Source: an uncultured Fretibacterium sp.
Lineage (GTDB): Bacteria > Synergistota > Synergistia > Synergistales > Aminobacteriaceae
Length of the DNA: 48,640 nt
Reading direction: 5' to 3'
Assembly: GCF_963548695.1 (NCBI RefSeq)
Contig: NZ_CAUUWA010000012.1
Span: 1 to 48,640 of the forward strand
A program made the translations under genes and the position numbers. The notes under the pieces are model-generated. The model was not told the origin of the DNA. It ran no database searches and saw only the letters and a program-made list of their open reading frames with translations. Positions 1 to 7,775 of this stretch are shown here, one piece after another (within the stretch, counting starts at the first letter, position 1; the number at the start of each line of letters is the position of its first letter).

Positions 1-434
1 GTTCTGCAAGCTCCGCGGATGAGGCGATGGAGACCTTGTCCTGATTCGCGAGCTCGGCCTCGCGCGCGGCCAGGTCCGCCTCCTTCTTCTTTAGTGCCTC
101 CTCGCGTTCTGCAAGCTCCGCGGATGAGGCGATGGAGACCTTGTCCTGATTCGCGAGCTCCGCCTCACGAGCCGTGAGGGCGGACTCCCGCTTGGCCAGG
201 TCGGCCTCCCGTACCGCAAGTTCCGCGGACGACGCCGAGGCGGATTTGCCCTGATTCGCCAGCTCGGCCTCGCGCTCCGCAAGGGCCGCCTCGCGTTTTG
301 CCAGCTCTGCCTCCCGCTCCGCAACCTCCACGGAGGACGCCGAGGATGCCTTATCCTGCTTAACCAGCTCGGCCTCCCGTTCCGCCAGGGCCGCCTCGCG
401 CCGCGCCAAATCGGCCTCGCGCTCCGCAAGCTTT
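1..434. repeat. 105-bp in-frame tandem repeats
   Basis: Units begin near positions 1, 106, 211, 316 and 421, each marked by a variant of GCAAGCTCCGCGGA. The period is 105 bp, exactly 35 codons, so gain or loss of units keeps the frame. The units at 1 and 106 are almost identical for about 50 bp, while those at 211 and 316 have diverged. The array continues past the left edge. Confidence 0.85.
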
Positions 435-664
435 ACGGACAGTGCCGCATTGTTCCGCTTGTCCGAAGCCTCCTCGCCCTCTGTCGGCAGTGAGGCGGAC
501 TTCTCCTCAGCCTCCTTGACCTCGGCGGGTGACTCCGACTGGGGGACGGATGCCACCAGGACATCCCTCTCCGCCCGGCCAACGCCCTCCACCCCCGCAT
601 CCCAGGGGGCTGGGAAAGCCGAAAAACTGGCCAACATCAGAGAAGCCATAATCATCTTGAACAT
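1..664 (-). CDS. Exported coiled-coil repeat protein, C-terminus off window
   Basis: Open reading frame of 221 codons that enters from its ATG at 664-662 and runs off the left edge without a stop. An AGGAGGGG ribosome site lies about 9 nt upstream. Residues 1-25 (MFKMIMASLMLASFSAF...) look like a signal peptide. An acidic, Ser/Pro/Glu-rich linker follows to about residue 75. The rest is near-identical 35-residue units of the type SSAELAEREAALAKREAEL followed by ANQDK. The unit is rich in Ala, Glu, Leu, Lys and Arg with heptad-like spacing, so an extended coiled coil is likely. The matching 105-bp DNA repeat is nearly exact between the last units. Probably periplasmic or envelope-associated. 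No enzyme domain is visible and the C-terminus is missing, so the function is unknown. Confidence 0.8.
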   Translation of the reverse strand, partial: MFKMIMASLMLASFSAFPAPWDAGVEGVGRAERDVLVASVPQSESPAEVKEAEEKSASLPTEGEEASDKRNNAALSVKLAEREADLARREAALAEREAELVKQDKASSASSVEVAEREAELAKREAALAEREAELANQGKSASASSAELAVREADLAKRESALTAREAELANQDKVSIASSAELAEREEALKKKEADLAAREAELANQDKVSIASSAELAE

Positions 665-738
665 AACGCCAATCCCCTCCTGTCAAAATAGAAGTACAGC
701 ACACACGAAAACACGGCAACCTCTTTCCGTTCCCGAGA

Positions 739-771
739 CGTATTCTATACGTTCCGGGGTGCTGCGCACAA
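739..771 (-). promoter_or_regulatory. Possible promoter in the 665-915 gap
   Basis: On the minus strand TTGTGC (766-771) and TATAGA (744-749) are separated by 16 bp and read toward the coiled-coil gene. The -10 region lies inside the small palindrome ACGTATTCTATACGT. The rest of 665-915 has no open frame that looks like a gene. It contains only a partial inverted-repeat-like end (GGGAAACGCTGA at 872-883). Weak evidence, from spacing alone. Confidence 0.3.
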
Positions 772-915
772 ATGCGTTTGATCCTCTTTCGCACCGGAAC
801 GGGATGGTCTTCGGGGTGGGCTTTCCCATCGGGGGGGGGCCATCGAGGGATTTCCCGTTCGCACGGACTTAGGGAAACGCTGATTTAATCCATGAAGCCC
901 CCATGTTAAATTTTA

Positions 916-1002
916 GGGAAGCGCTGGAGATTTTTGCCCATAGATGTTTTGCATACTCCTCTTTGGGAAAATATGCGTTTTTGTTTTAATCAGCGCTTCC
1001 TT
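916..1002 (-). mobile_element. MITE-like inverted-repeat element, copy 1
   Basis: Ends GGGAAGCGCTG (916-926) and CAGCGCTTCC (991-1000) form terminal inverted repeats around about 65 bp of AT-rich DNA with no coding potential. Its reverse complement aligns with 40154-40250: both carry the internal core TATGCAAAACATCT followed by TGGGCAAAA, and the outer flank TTAA(A/T)TTTTAGGG. No transposase is present. It could be a non-autonomous miniature transposon or a REP/BIME-type repeat. The right end reaches the stop codon of the next gene. Confidence 0.65.
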
Positions 1003-2167
1003 AGATTAATCCGGCAAAGGAGGAGACGTAAAGCGCCACGTTGTCGTACCAGTTCCGGAACTGCCGGGCCCATGCCAATTGCGTGACGGAGAAGAAGTCG
1101 TCCGCCGGCCCCCCCAAGGTGTCGTGCAGGAGGGCCTGCTCGTAGACCTCCGTTGGGAAACTGTAGATTAGCTCGCCCTTATGGCGCAGGGTCGCCGCCC
1201 TGGGCTTGCAGCCCAGGGCCATCCGCCCCTGCTCACCGTCGAAGAACGTCACGGAGTAGGGGACGTCCCCCAGGGTCCCGTCCGGGAAGGTCAGCCGGCG
1301 TTTGCGCTCGTACCCCTGCTCCTGCAGCTCCTTGTCGCTGTCCATGGAGATACGTTCCTCTATCCTGTCCACGGCGTCGAAGTGCCGTATGAAGGCCGCC
1401 AGCTTGTATCCCAACCCCATGAGGCGGGGGTCCCGCAGCGTGAAGGAAACTTTACCGGGCTCCGCAGGTTTGGGGGCGCCCGGCATCTTGGTGGGCTCCT
1501 CTCCCCTCCAGAGTAGGTCGACGAAGTCCGACCCGTCCGCCTGGCAGAAGGAGAAACCCAACAGCATTGCCGTGGCCGCTATCCGGACCGGGCTGTGCCA
1601 GCGCGCCGGCCGTGCGCCTGCTAGCTGGCGCACGGCCCCGGTCTTGAGAAGATGATCCGCCGTGCGTTCGTCGTTCCGGATTTCGAGCTTCGCCGACAGG
1701 GCCTGCTTTTCCTCGGGGGAGAGTGGGAAGAAGGGGCGGAAGCTCCCCATTTTTTTATCCTCCTCCGTGAAGTCGGCGATCCAGAGCGAGGACCGCCTCT
1801 CCTCGGACAGAAGGTTCAGTTCCCCCTTGTCCGTAACGATCTCCGGGGCGTGAAGAACCTTCTCGAGGTCGACGGAAAATTTCCAGAGCCTGGGGCGGAA
1901 CGCCGTGTACACGGCGTACTCGGAAAGGATACGCTGCAGGATGGGGACGAGGTCCGCAATCTCGTAGCTGAAGCTCTCCGTCCTCTTCTTGCCCTTGACT
2001 GCAAGCTTACGGTCCCGATTTTCCATCCAGGAAAAGCGGATCAGTTTTCTGGAATTCTTGTTCTTGTTGAAGACAACGAGACGAGGGGAGAGCCCCTTGG
2101 TCCATACCTGAAGCGCGATGTTTTCGTCCACATCGCAGCTGCTGACGATTTCCCCCTTGTCGTCCAT
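1001..2167 (-). CDS. Unrecognised protein, about 388 residues
   Basis: I do not recognise this family. The chosen start (ATG, MDDKGEIVSS) has AAGGGG 9 nt upstream. An in-frame ATG at 2251 would add 28 residues but has no clear ribosome site. The protein is mixed charged and hydrophobic with no signal peptide or obvious membrane span, so it is probably cytoplasmic. The N-terminal third reads like a beta-rich domain (ALQVWTKGLSPRLVVF), the middle is helical and charged, and the C-terminus is aromatic-rich. No Walker, metal-binding or nucleotide-binding motif is visible. The TAA stop at 1003-1001 lies at the edge of the inverted-repeat element, so the natural C-terminus may have been altered by insertion. 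Confidence 0.7.
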   Translation of the reverse strand: MDDKGEIVSSCDVDENIALQVWTKGLSPRLVVFNKNKNSRKLIRFSWMENRDRKLAVKGKKRTESFSYEIADLVPILQRILSEYAVYTAFRPRLWKFSVDLEKVLHAPEIVTDKGELNLLSEERRSSLWIADFTEEDKKMGSFRPFFPLSPEEKQALSAKLEIRNDERTADHLLKTGAVRQLAGARPARWHSPVRIAATAMLLGFSFCQADGSDFVDLLWRGEEPTKMPGAPKPAEPGKVSFTLRDPRLMGLGYKLAAFIRHFDAVDRIEERISMDSDKELQEQGYERKRRLTFPDGTLGDVPYSVTFFDGEQGRMALGCKPRAATLRHKGELIYSFPTEVYEQALLHDTLGGPADDFFSVTQLAWARQFRNWYDNVALYVSSFAGLI

Positions 2168-2350
2168 CCGCACCATCCCCTTACGCCTTTGGCCTCCGTC
2201 GGGAGGTCCATCGAGTTCGGAACGAGTCCGTAATTTTCTCAAGTGTAACATATAATTAAGAGAAAAATTAGGGGAAAATTTTTAGGCGTTGCCCGCCTTC
2301 GTCCATCAAAACCAGGACCATCGCCGCGGGAACCGATCAGTCCTTCCCGA

Positions 2351-3544
2351 TCAGTCCTGCCACTGGAGGGCGAAGGCGGCCATCGCGGCGGCCCCCGTCC
2401 AGAGCACGGACTCGTTGACGTCGAACCGGGAGTTGTGGTGCGGATGGTCGCGCCCGTCCCCGAAGGTGGAGCAGTGATAGAAAAATGCGCCCGGGACCTT
2501 CCGAAGGTACTCGGCGAAGTCCTCCGCCCCGGAGGAGGGTCGCACGACCTCGCGCTCCGCCCCCTCGCCCAGCGTCGTCCTCAGGATGTCCCGCATCCTC
2601 AGGGTGATCGCCTCGTCGTTGACGACGGGGGGCAGGTACCCGCTGAAGGTCACCGTTCCGCGCCCGCGCATGGAGGCGGCCACGCCCTCAACCGTCGCGG
2701 TGATGCGCTCCTTGAGGAAGGCGTCGGTCTCCGTGTTGAAGCACCGCATCGTCCCGAAGAGCTCGCAGGTGTCGGCGATGACGTTATGGGCCCGTCCGCC
2801 CGAGATCTTACCGAAGGTGACGACGGCCGGCTCGAAGGGGCTGAGCTCCCGACTGACCAGGGTCTGGAGCTGGGAGACGACCTCCGCGGCCATCACGATG
2901 GGATCCACCGTCAGGTGGGGCGTGGCCCCGTGCCCTCCCCGGCCCTGGAGCTCGACTCGGATCGTCGTCGTCGAGGCCATCATGGGCCCCACCCGCCAGC
3001 CGATCTGTCCGGGCTCTAGCCCCTCCCAGATGCTCCCGGTGTGGAGCCCCACAATCGCGTCGACCCCATCCAGGGCGCCGCTCTCGATCATGGAGAGCGC
3101 CCCCGCAACGGTCTCCTCCGCCGGCTGGAAGAGGAAGCGCACCGTCCCGGCGAGCTCGGACCGGGCCTCGGCCAGCAGCCGGGCCGCCGTCAGCAGCATG
3201 GCCACGTGGGCGTCGTGCCCGCAGGCGTGCATGCAGCCGTTCGTGGAGGCGTAGGGCAGCCCCGTCTCCTCCCTCACGGGCAGCGCGTCCATGTCGGCGC
3301 GCAGCGCCAGGACCTTTCCCGGGCGCCCCCCCACGAGGTCGGCGCAGACCCCGTGCCCACGCCCCATCCCCGGCCGGAGCCCGTCCAGGTTCAGCTTCCC
3401 CAGCTCACGGACGATCACACCCTCCGTGAAGGGCAGTTCGTGCTCCAGCTCCGGATGGGCATGCAGCTCCCGTCGGAGCTCCACGGCATAGCCGTTCAGC
3501 GCCGAGGCCTTTTTTTCGAGATTCTTCAAATTTTTCCCGTCCAT
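2351..3544 (-). CDS. M20-family amidohydrolase (N-acyl-amino-acid deacylase type)
   Basis: About 397 residues, the usual length for M20D amidohydrolases that remove acyl groups from amino acids or dipeptides. Visible motifs: ALRADMDALPV, with the metal-ligand Asp region; GCMHACGHDAHVAMLL, with the Cys-Gly-His and Asp-Ala-His ligand motifs; an EE pair in LFQPAEE (catalytic Glu and ligand); GRGGHGATPH in the dimerisation domain; and a C-terminal His region (HPHHNSRFDVNE). No signal peptide, so cytosolic. The start MDGKNLKN is preferred because AAGGGGG is well spaced; the upstream ATG at 3556 abuts that site. It follows the small membrane protein gene by 53 bp on the same strand and may be co-transcribed with it. 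The acyl substrate is not determinable. Confidence 0.9.
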   Translation of the reverse strand: MDGKNLKNLEKKASALNGYAVELRRELHAHPELEHELPFTEGVIVRELGKLNLDGLRPGMGRGHGVCADLVGGRPGKVLALRADMDALPVREETGLPYASTNGCMHACGHDAHVAMLLTAARLLAEARSELAGTVRFLFQPAEETVAGALSMIESGALDGVDAIVGLHTGSIWEGLEPGQIGWRVGPMMASTTTIRVELQGRGGHGATPHLTVDPIVMAAEVVSQLQTLVSRELSPFEPAVVTFGKISGGRAHNVIADTCELFGTMRCFNTETDAFLKERITATVEGVAASMRGRGTVTFSGYLPPVVNDEAITLRMRDILRTTLGEGAEREVVRPSSGAEDFAEYLRKVPGAFFYHCSTFGDGRDHPHHNSRFDVNESVLWTGAAAMAAFALQWQD

Positions 3545-3597
3545 ATCCGTCAGCATCCCCCTTTTCGATAAAAGATGAAAAACGTCCCTGGCCAGCC

Positions 3598-3762
3598 TCA
3601 GCCGAGGTATCCCCAGGCGAAGATCGCCATGAAGGCGGCCAGCAGCAGATTGAACAGGGCACGGCCCCTCTGTCCGGCCCGCAGGCGCCGCACCGCCATA
3701 AACGTCATGGCCGCGGCACAGAAGAACAGGATCGCCGCAGGAATGGGAATGGCCATCGTCAT
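3598..3762 (-). CDS. 54-residue two-helix membrane protein
   Basis: Short frame MTMAIPIPAAILFF... ending in AWGYLG and TGA. GGAGGT (3775-3780) lies 12 nt before the first ATG; a second ATG two codons on is possible. Residues 3-22 form a hydrophobic segment, a basic loop follows (RRLRAGQRGR), then a second hydrophobic segment (residues 36-53), giving a helical hairpin with the positive loop probably cytoplasmic. It sits just upstream of the M20 amidohydrolase on the same strand. I know no family for it. The ribosome site, hydrophobic pattern and position argue for a real gene, though shared composition with neighbouring DNA leaves doubt. Confidence 0.5.
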   Translation of the reverse strand: MTMAIPIPAAILFFCAAAMTFMAVRRLRAGQRGRALFNLLLAAFMAIFAWGYLG

Positions 3763-3955
3763 CGTCCCAACCGCACCTCCTTCATCGTTTTTCCCCGGCG
3801 TTCGCGGATTTTTTCCGCATAAAAACCCATGGCACGAAACGCCTCACCCTGTAGAGTAGCGAAAGAGGCTCCGGGATGCAAGAGGGGATTCATGAGAAAA
3901 ACCGGGCTCCGGGGTTCCGCCAGATTCTTTCAGTCTCTTTCAGGAGGTTTTGCCC

Positions 3956-5875
3956 ATGAAGTTTGCCGATCTGCTCACGCTCGGATTCGTTCTGAGCTGC
4001 GTCCTGCCTCTGGCCTCGACGGCCTGCGCCGCGGAGAGCGGGGAGGATTCGTCCTCCGTTCCGCCCGTCCTCCCGATGGAGGATTTCTTCCGCAACCCCG
4101 AGGTTGGCGCCTTCTCCCTGTCGCCCGACGGCGCCAAACTGGCTTTCGTCAAGCCCTGGGAGCGACGGATGAACGTCTACGTCCGCGACATCGAGACAGG
4201 CGCCGAGAAGCGCGTGACGAGCGCGACGGAGCGCGATATCGCCGGCTTCTTCTGGAAGGGCAGCGACCGCATCGTATACATTCAGGACAAGGGCGGGGAC
4301 GAGAACTTCCACATCTATCTGACGGACATCGAGGGCAAGGCATCGCGGGACCTCACGCCGTTCGACGGCGTCCGAGCCGGGGTGCTGGACGACCTGGAGG
4401 AGGACCCGGAGCATATGCTGCTGGAGATGAACCGGCGCAACCCCGAGGTCTTCGACGTCTACCGGTGTGAGCTGGCCACGGGGGAACTCACGCAAATTGC
4501 CGAGAACCCCGGCAACATCACCGGCTGGCTGACCGACCACGACGGCAGGCTCCGCGTCGCCTACGAGACGGACGGCGTCAACTCCAGCCTGCTCTACCGC
4601 CCGACGGAGAAGGACGAGTTCAAGACGCTCGTCACCACGAACTTCAAGGACTCCTTCTTCCCCCTGATGTTCAGCTACGACAACAAGCTCCTCTACGTGG
4701 CCTCGAACCTCGGGCGTGACAAGATCGCCGTCTACACCTTCGACCCCGACGCGAACAAGACGCAGGACCTCGTCTTCGAGCACCCGGACGTGGACGTGTC
4801 CAGCCTGATATCCTCCAAGAAGCGCAAGGTGATCACGGGCGTCGTCTACACCACGGACAAGAGCCACTATCACTTCTTCGACAAGGACCGCAGGGAGCTC
4901 CAGGACACCCTCGAGAAGTTCTTTCCGGGCTACGAGGTCGCCGTCACGGGGATGGACGACGACGAGCGGCGCGCCACCGTCAGGGTCTACGGGGACCGCA
5001 CGCGCGGCGGCTCCTATCTCTTCGACCGGCAGAACAACAGCCTGACGAAGCTGGCGGACCACTCGCCCTGGCTCAAGGAGGCCGAGATGGCGCCGATGGA
5101 GCCCATTCAATACACCTCCCGCGACGGACTGACGATCCACGGCTACCTGACGCTCCCCCTCGGCGTCGCGTCCAGGGACCTTCCGCTGGTCGTCATCCCG
5201 CACGGCGGGCCCAGCGCGCGCGACGGTTGGGGGTTCGATTCGGAGGCGCAGTTTCTGGCCAACCGCGGCGCGGCGGTGCTCCAGGTCAACTTCCGCGGCT
5301 CCACCGGCTACGGTAAGAAGTTCTGGCAGGCGGGCTTCAAGCAGTGGGGACGCGCCATGCAGGACGACATCACCGATGGCGTGGAGTGGCTCGTCAAACG
5401 AGGCATCGCCGACCCCAAACGCCTGGCCATCTACGGCGGCAGCTACGGCGGCTACGCGGCCCTGGCGGGCGCGACCTTCACGCCCGACCTCTACGCCTGC
5501 GCCGTCAGCTACGTGGGGCCGTCCAACATCTTTACCCTGCTGGAGAGCATCCCCCCCTACTGGGAACCCTACCGTGAGATGGAGTACGAGGAGATCGGGC
5601 ACCCCGTCAAGGACAAGGAGCTGCTGGAGTCGATATCGCCCGTCCTCCACGCGGACAAAATCCGCATCCCGCTCTTCGTGGCGCAGGGCGCCAACGACCC
5701 GCGCGTCAAGAAGGCGGAGTCCGACCAGATCGTCGAGGCCGTCCGCAAGGCGGGCAAGGACGTCGTCTACATGGTCAAGGACAACGAGGGACACGGGTTC
5801 CGCAACGAGGAGAACCGATTCGACTTCTACCGCGAGATGGGCGAGTTCCTCAAGAAGCACCTGGGCCTGCGCTGA
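3956..5875 (+). CDS. Exported S9-family serine peptidase (acylaminoacyl/dipeptidyl peptidase type)
   Basis: 639 residues from the ATG at 3956, with AGGAGG 8 nt upstream. An N-terminal signal peptide (MKFADLLTLGFVLSCVLPL, then Ala-rich) predicts periplasmic location. Residues about 35-380 form the beta-propeller region (SPDGAKLAFVKP, DIETGAEKRVT and similar blade strands). The C-terminal alpha/beta-hydrolase domain has the nucleophile motif GGSYGG (Ser near residue 495), Asp in ANDPRV (near 580) and His in EGHGF (near 612): a complete catalytic triad. Family members release N-terminal dipeptides or acyl-amino acids from short peptides. This fits peptide scavenging, as do the amidohydrolases elsewhere in the window. 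It is transcribed alone. Confidence 0.92.
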   Translation: MKFADLLTLGFVLSCVLPLASTACAAESGEDSSSVPPVLPMEDFFRNPEVGAFSLSPDGAKLAFVKPWERRMNVYVRDIETGAEKRVTSATERDIAGFFWKGSDRIVYIQDKGGDENFHIYLTDIEGKASRDLTPFDGVRAGVLDDLEEDPEHMLLEMNRRNPEVFDVYRCELATGELTQIAENPGNITGWLTDHDGRLRVAYETDGVNSSLLYRPTEKDEFKTLVTTNFKDSFFPLMFSYDNKLLYVASNLGRDKIAVYTFDPDANKTQDLVFEHPDVDVSSLISSKKRKVITGVVYTTDKSHYHFFDKDRRELQDTLEKFFPGYEVAVTGMDDDERRATVRVYGDRTRGGSYLFDRQNNSLTKLADHSPWLKEAEMAPMEPIQYTSRDGLTIHGYLTLPLGVASRDLPLVVIPHGGPSARDGWGFDSEAQFLANRGAAVLQVNFRGSTGYGKKFWQAGFKQWGRAMQDDITDGVEWLVKRGIADPKRLAIYGGSYGGYAALAGATFTPDLYACAVSYVGPSNIFTLLESIPPYWEPYREMEYEEIGHPVKDKELLESISPVLHADKIRIPLFVAQGANDPRVKKAESDQIVEAVRKAGKDVVYMVKDNEGHGFRNEENRFDFYREMGEFLKKHLGLR

Positions 5876-6084
5876 CGTCCTCCGGGCCGGCCGCGGGGAG
5901 AGGGGGGTCCTCTCTCGGAGGGCGTTTTGCGGATTTTTACCTTTCCCCCGACTTTTCCCCCGCTCGGATGCGGAATATGACGATGACGCGCCCGCCGTCC
6001 TGCTCCATAATGGCGCGGTGGGATCGGAATGAGGAAAAAGTTTTCGGCCGTTATGGTGCGGCGGAGGCCAAGGAGTGACGTATT

Positions 6085-6756
6085 GTGACGAGGACGGCAT
6101 TGTCTGAGAAGATTCCCCCGATCGACAGGATGACCCCGGCTCAGCTCGAGTCGGCGCTGTTCGCCATGGGGTGCTTCAAGGGCCTCGAGGCCAGGCTCGG
6201 CATCACGAGGGGGGTGTGGAGGACCAGCGTGGGGTACGCGGGCGGGTCCTTTCCCACCCCCACCTACGACGACGCCGGCGACCACGTCGAGACCGTGAGG
6301 GTGGAGTACGACCCGCGGACGATCAGTTACGGCCAGCTCCTGGAGCTCTTCATGTGCTGGTACTGCGGCACGCCACCGGATGCCGCGCCGCGCCGCGCCC
6401 CCTGCATCTTCGTGAGGGACGCCAAGGAGCGCCGCCTGGCTCAGGCCGCGGCCGACCGCAGCATCCTCTGCGGCCGCAGCTATCCGAGGTCCCGGATCGT
6501 CCCCGTCAAGCCGTTCCATCCCGCGGAGGCCTGGTGCCAGAAGTACTACCTGCGTCGCGTCCCCTGGCTCTTCGAGGAGCTGATGGTCCTCTACGGCGAG
6601 GAGGAGGGACTGCTGCGGTCCACGTCCGCAACGCGGCTCAACGCCTTTCTGGGGCTTCCCGCCGTGCCGTCCCCGCGCTGCTCCCTGCCGGAGGACATCG
6701 ATCTCTACGGGCTGACGCCCTACGCCGTGCAGGCGCTGCAACACCTTGGAGTCTGA
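6085..6756 (+). CDS. Divergent MsrA-family protein
   Basis: 223 residues from a GTG with AAGGAG about 10 nt upstream. Residues about 25-165 match peptide-methionine-(S)-sulfoxide reductase: AMGCFKGLEARLG, TSVGYAGGSFPTPTY, HVETVRVEYDP and ISYGQLLELF occur in the right order and spacing. The usual catalytic motif is GCFWG; here Trp, which lines the sulfoxide pocket, is Lys, while the nucleophilic Cys is kept. The Gly-His-Ala-Glu motif reads DHVE, keeping Glu. Additional Cys residues occur in MCWYCG and RSILCG, and a C-terminal extension of about 55 residues ends at HLGV. No signal peptide. It may reduce a different sulfoxide or have lost the activity. Confidence 0.75.
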   Translation: MTRTALSEKIPPIDRMTPAQLESALFAMGCFKGLEARLGITRGVWRTSVGYAGGSFPTPTYDDAGDHVETVRVEYDPRTISYGQLLELFMCWYCGTPPDAAPRRAPCIFVRDAKERRLAQAAADRSILCGRSYPRSRIVPVKPFHPAEAWCQKYYLRRVPWLFEELMVLYGEEEGLLRSTSATRLNAFLGLPAVPSPRCSLPEDIDLYGLTPYAVQALQHLGV

Positions 6757-6813
6757 AATAGGAGTCTGGCTGGAATAAAGGGGGACATGCCCCCGCCGAG
6801 AGGAGATCCCTTT

Positions 6814-7755
6814 ATGAACATCACCATTGTCGGTTTGGGCGGAGTGGGAGGAATCGTAGGTGGGCGTCTGGCCACGGCGGCGGAGGACGTTCCGGAGCTC
6901 CGGGTGACCTTCTGGTGCCGCGGCGACACCCTGAGGAACGTCCGGGAGAGCGGCCTGCGCATCGCGGGGCCCGACGGCACGGTCACCGTCCGCCCCGCGC
7001 TCGCGACGTGCGACCCCGCGGAGGCCGGGATCGCCGACGTGCTGTTCTTCGCCACCAAAGGCTATCAGCTCGAGGAGGCGGCCCGGGCCGCCTTTCCCCT
7101 CGTCTCGTCCTCCACCCGCGTCATCCCTCTGCTCAACGGCGTGTCGGCCGGTGAGACCCTCGAACGCATCCTGCCGCCCTGCGACCTCCTCGGCGGCTGT
7201 CTCTACATCTCCTCCCACGTCGAGTCCCCGGGGACGATCCGGCAGGTCGGAACGGTGCAGCGCCTCCTGTTCGGCAACGAAAAGCTCAGCGAGGCGGAGA
7301 ACCGCATACGTTACGCCGACCTGGAGCACATCCTCAGAAAGACCGGCATCCAGATCACCCTGACGGAACGCATCGACATCGAGATGTGGGCCAAGTTTCT
7401 GTTCCTGTCCCCCCTGGCGGCCGTCACGACGCTTCGCCGCAGGACGATCGGGGCGGTGATCGAGGACCCCGAGGGACTGGCCGCCATGATGGACCTGGTC
7501 CGGGAGGCCGAGGACCTGGCCCGGTCCCTCGGCGTCGCCCTGCCGCAGAACATCGCGGACCTGACCCTGGAAAAGGCCCGCTCCTTCGCCCCCGACACCA
7601 AAACCTCCATGCAGCTCGATCAGGAGCAGGGCAGGGCCACGGAGCTCGAGTTTCTGGTCGGGTACGTCTGCCGCGAAGGACGGCTCCGGGGAGTTCCAAC
7701 CCCGGCCTACGACAGGTTCTACGAGGGACTGAAGGCCATCTGCAAGGCCGGGTAG
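6814..7755 (+). CDS. Ketopantoate reductase (PanE/ApbA) family protein
   Basis: 313 residues from ATG 6814 (AGGAGA 7 nt upstream). The upstream ATG at 6787 lacks a ribosome site. The N-terminus MNITIVGLGGVGGIVGG is a Rossmann dinucleotide motif. ATKGYQ holds the conserved active-site Lys region, NGV follows, and WAKFLFLSPLAAVTTL starts the C-terminal helical domain. The family reduces 2-oxo acids with NADPH. True PanE makes pantoate for coenzyme A, but many paralogues act on other 2-oxo acids, and no pantothenate gene is nearby. It lies 57 bp after the MsrA-like gene and 20 bp before the ankyrin gene, all on one strand. Confidence 0.85.
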   Translation: MNITIVGLGGVGGIVGGRLATAAEDVPELRVTFWCRGDTLRNVRESGLRIAGPDGTVTVRPALATCDPAEAGIADVLFFATKGYQLEEAARAAFPLVSSSTRVIPLLNGVSAGETLERILPPCDLLGGCLYISSHVESPGTIRQVGTVQRLLFGNEKLSEAENRIRYADLEHILRKTGIQITLTERIDIEMWAKFLFLSPLAAVTTLRRRTIGAVIEDPEGLAAMMDLVREAEDLARSLGVALPQNIADLTLEKARSFAPDTKTSMQLDQEQGRATELEFLVGYVCREGRLRGVPTPAYDRFYEGLKAICKAG

Positions 7756-7775
7756 GACGGGGGGGGGCCGCAAGG

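Noticed and set aside
91..429. Arg/Pro-rich minus-strand frame over the repeat array
   Set aside because: It is a shadow of the real minus-strand frame (open from 664 to the window edge), which has a signal peptide, a ribosome site and coiled-coil repeats.
1..434. CRISPR array
   Set aside because: The 105-bp units are contiguous and coding in frame, with no alternating unique spacers.
3575..3859. Plus-strand small frame
   Set aside because: No ribosome site, Arg/Pro/Ala-rich shadow composition, and it overlaps the better-supported minus-strand membrane peptide.
5897..5913. Terminator after the S9 peptidase (GAGAGG/CCTCTC stem)
   Set aside because: Six-base stem without an adjacent T-run; too weak to list as a feature.
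3890..6100. Long minus-strand frame opposite the S9 peptidase
   Set aside because: High GC keeps antisense frames open; the plus strand has a signal peptide, full catalytic triad and ribosome site.
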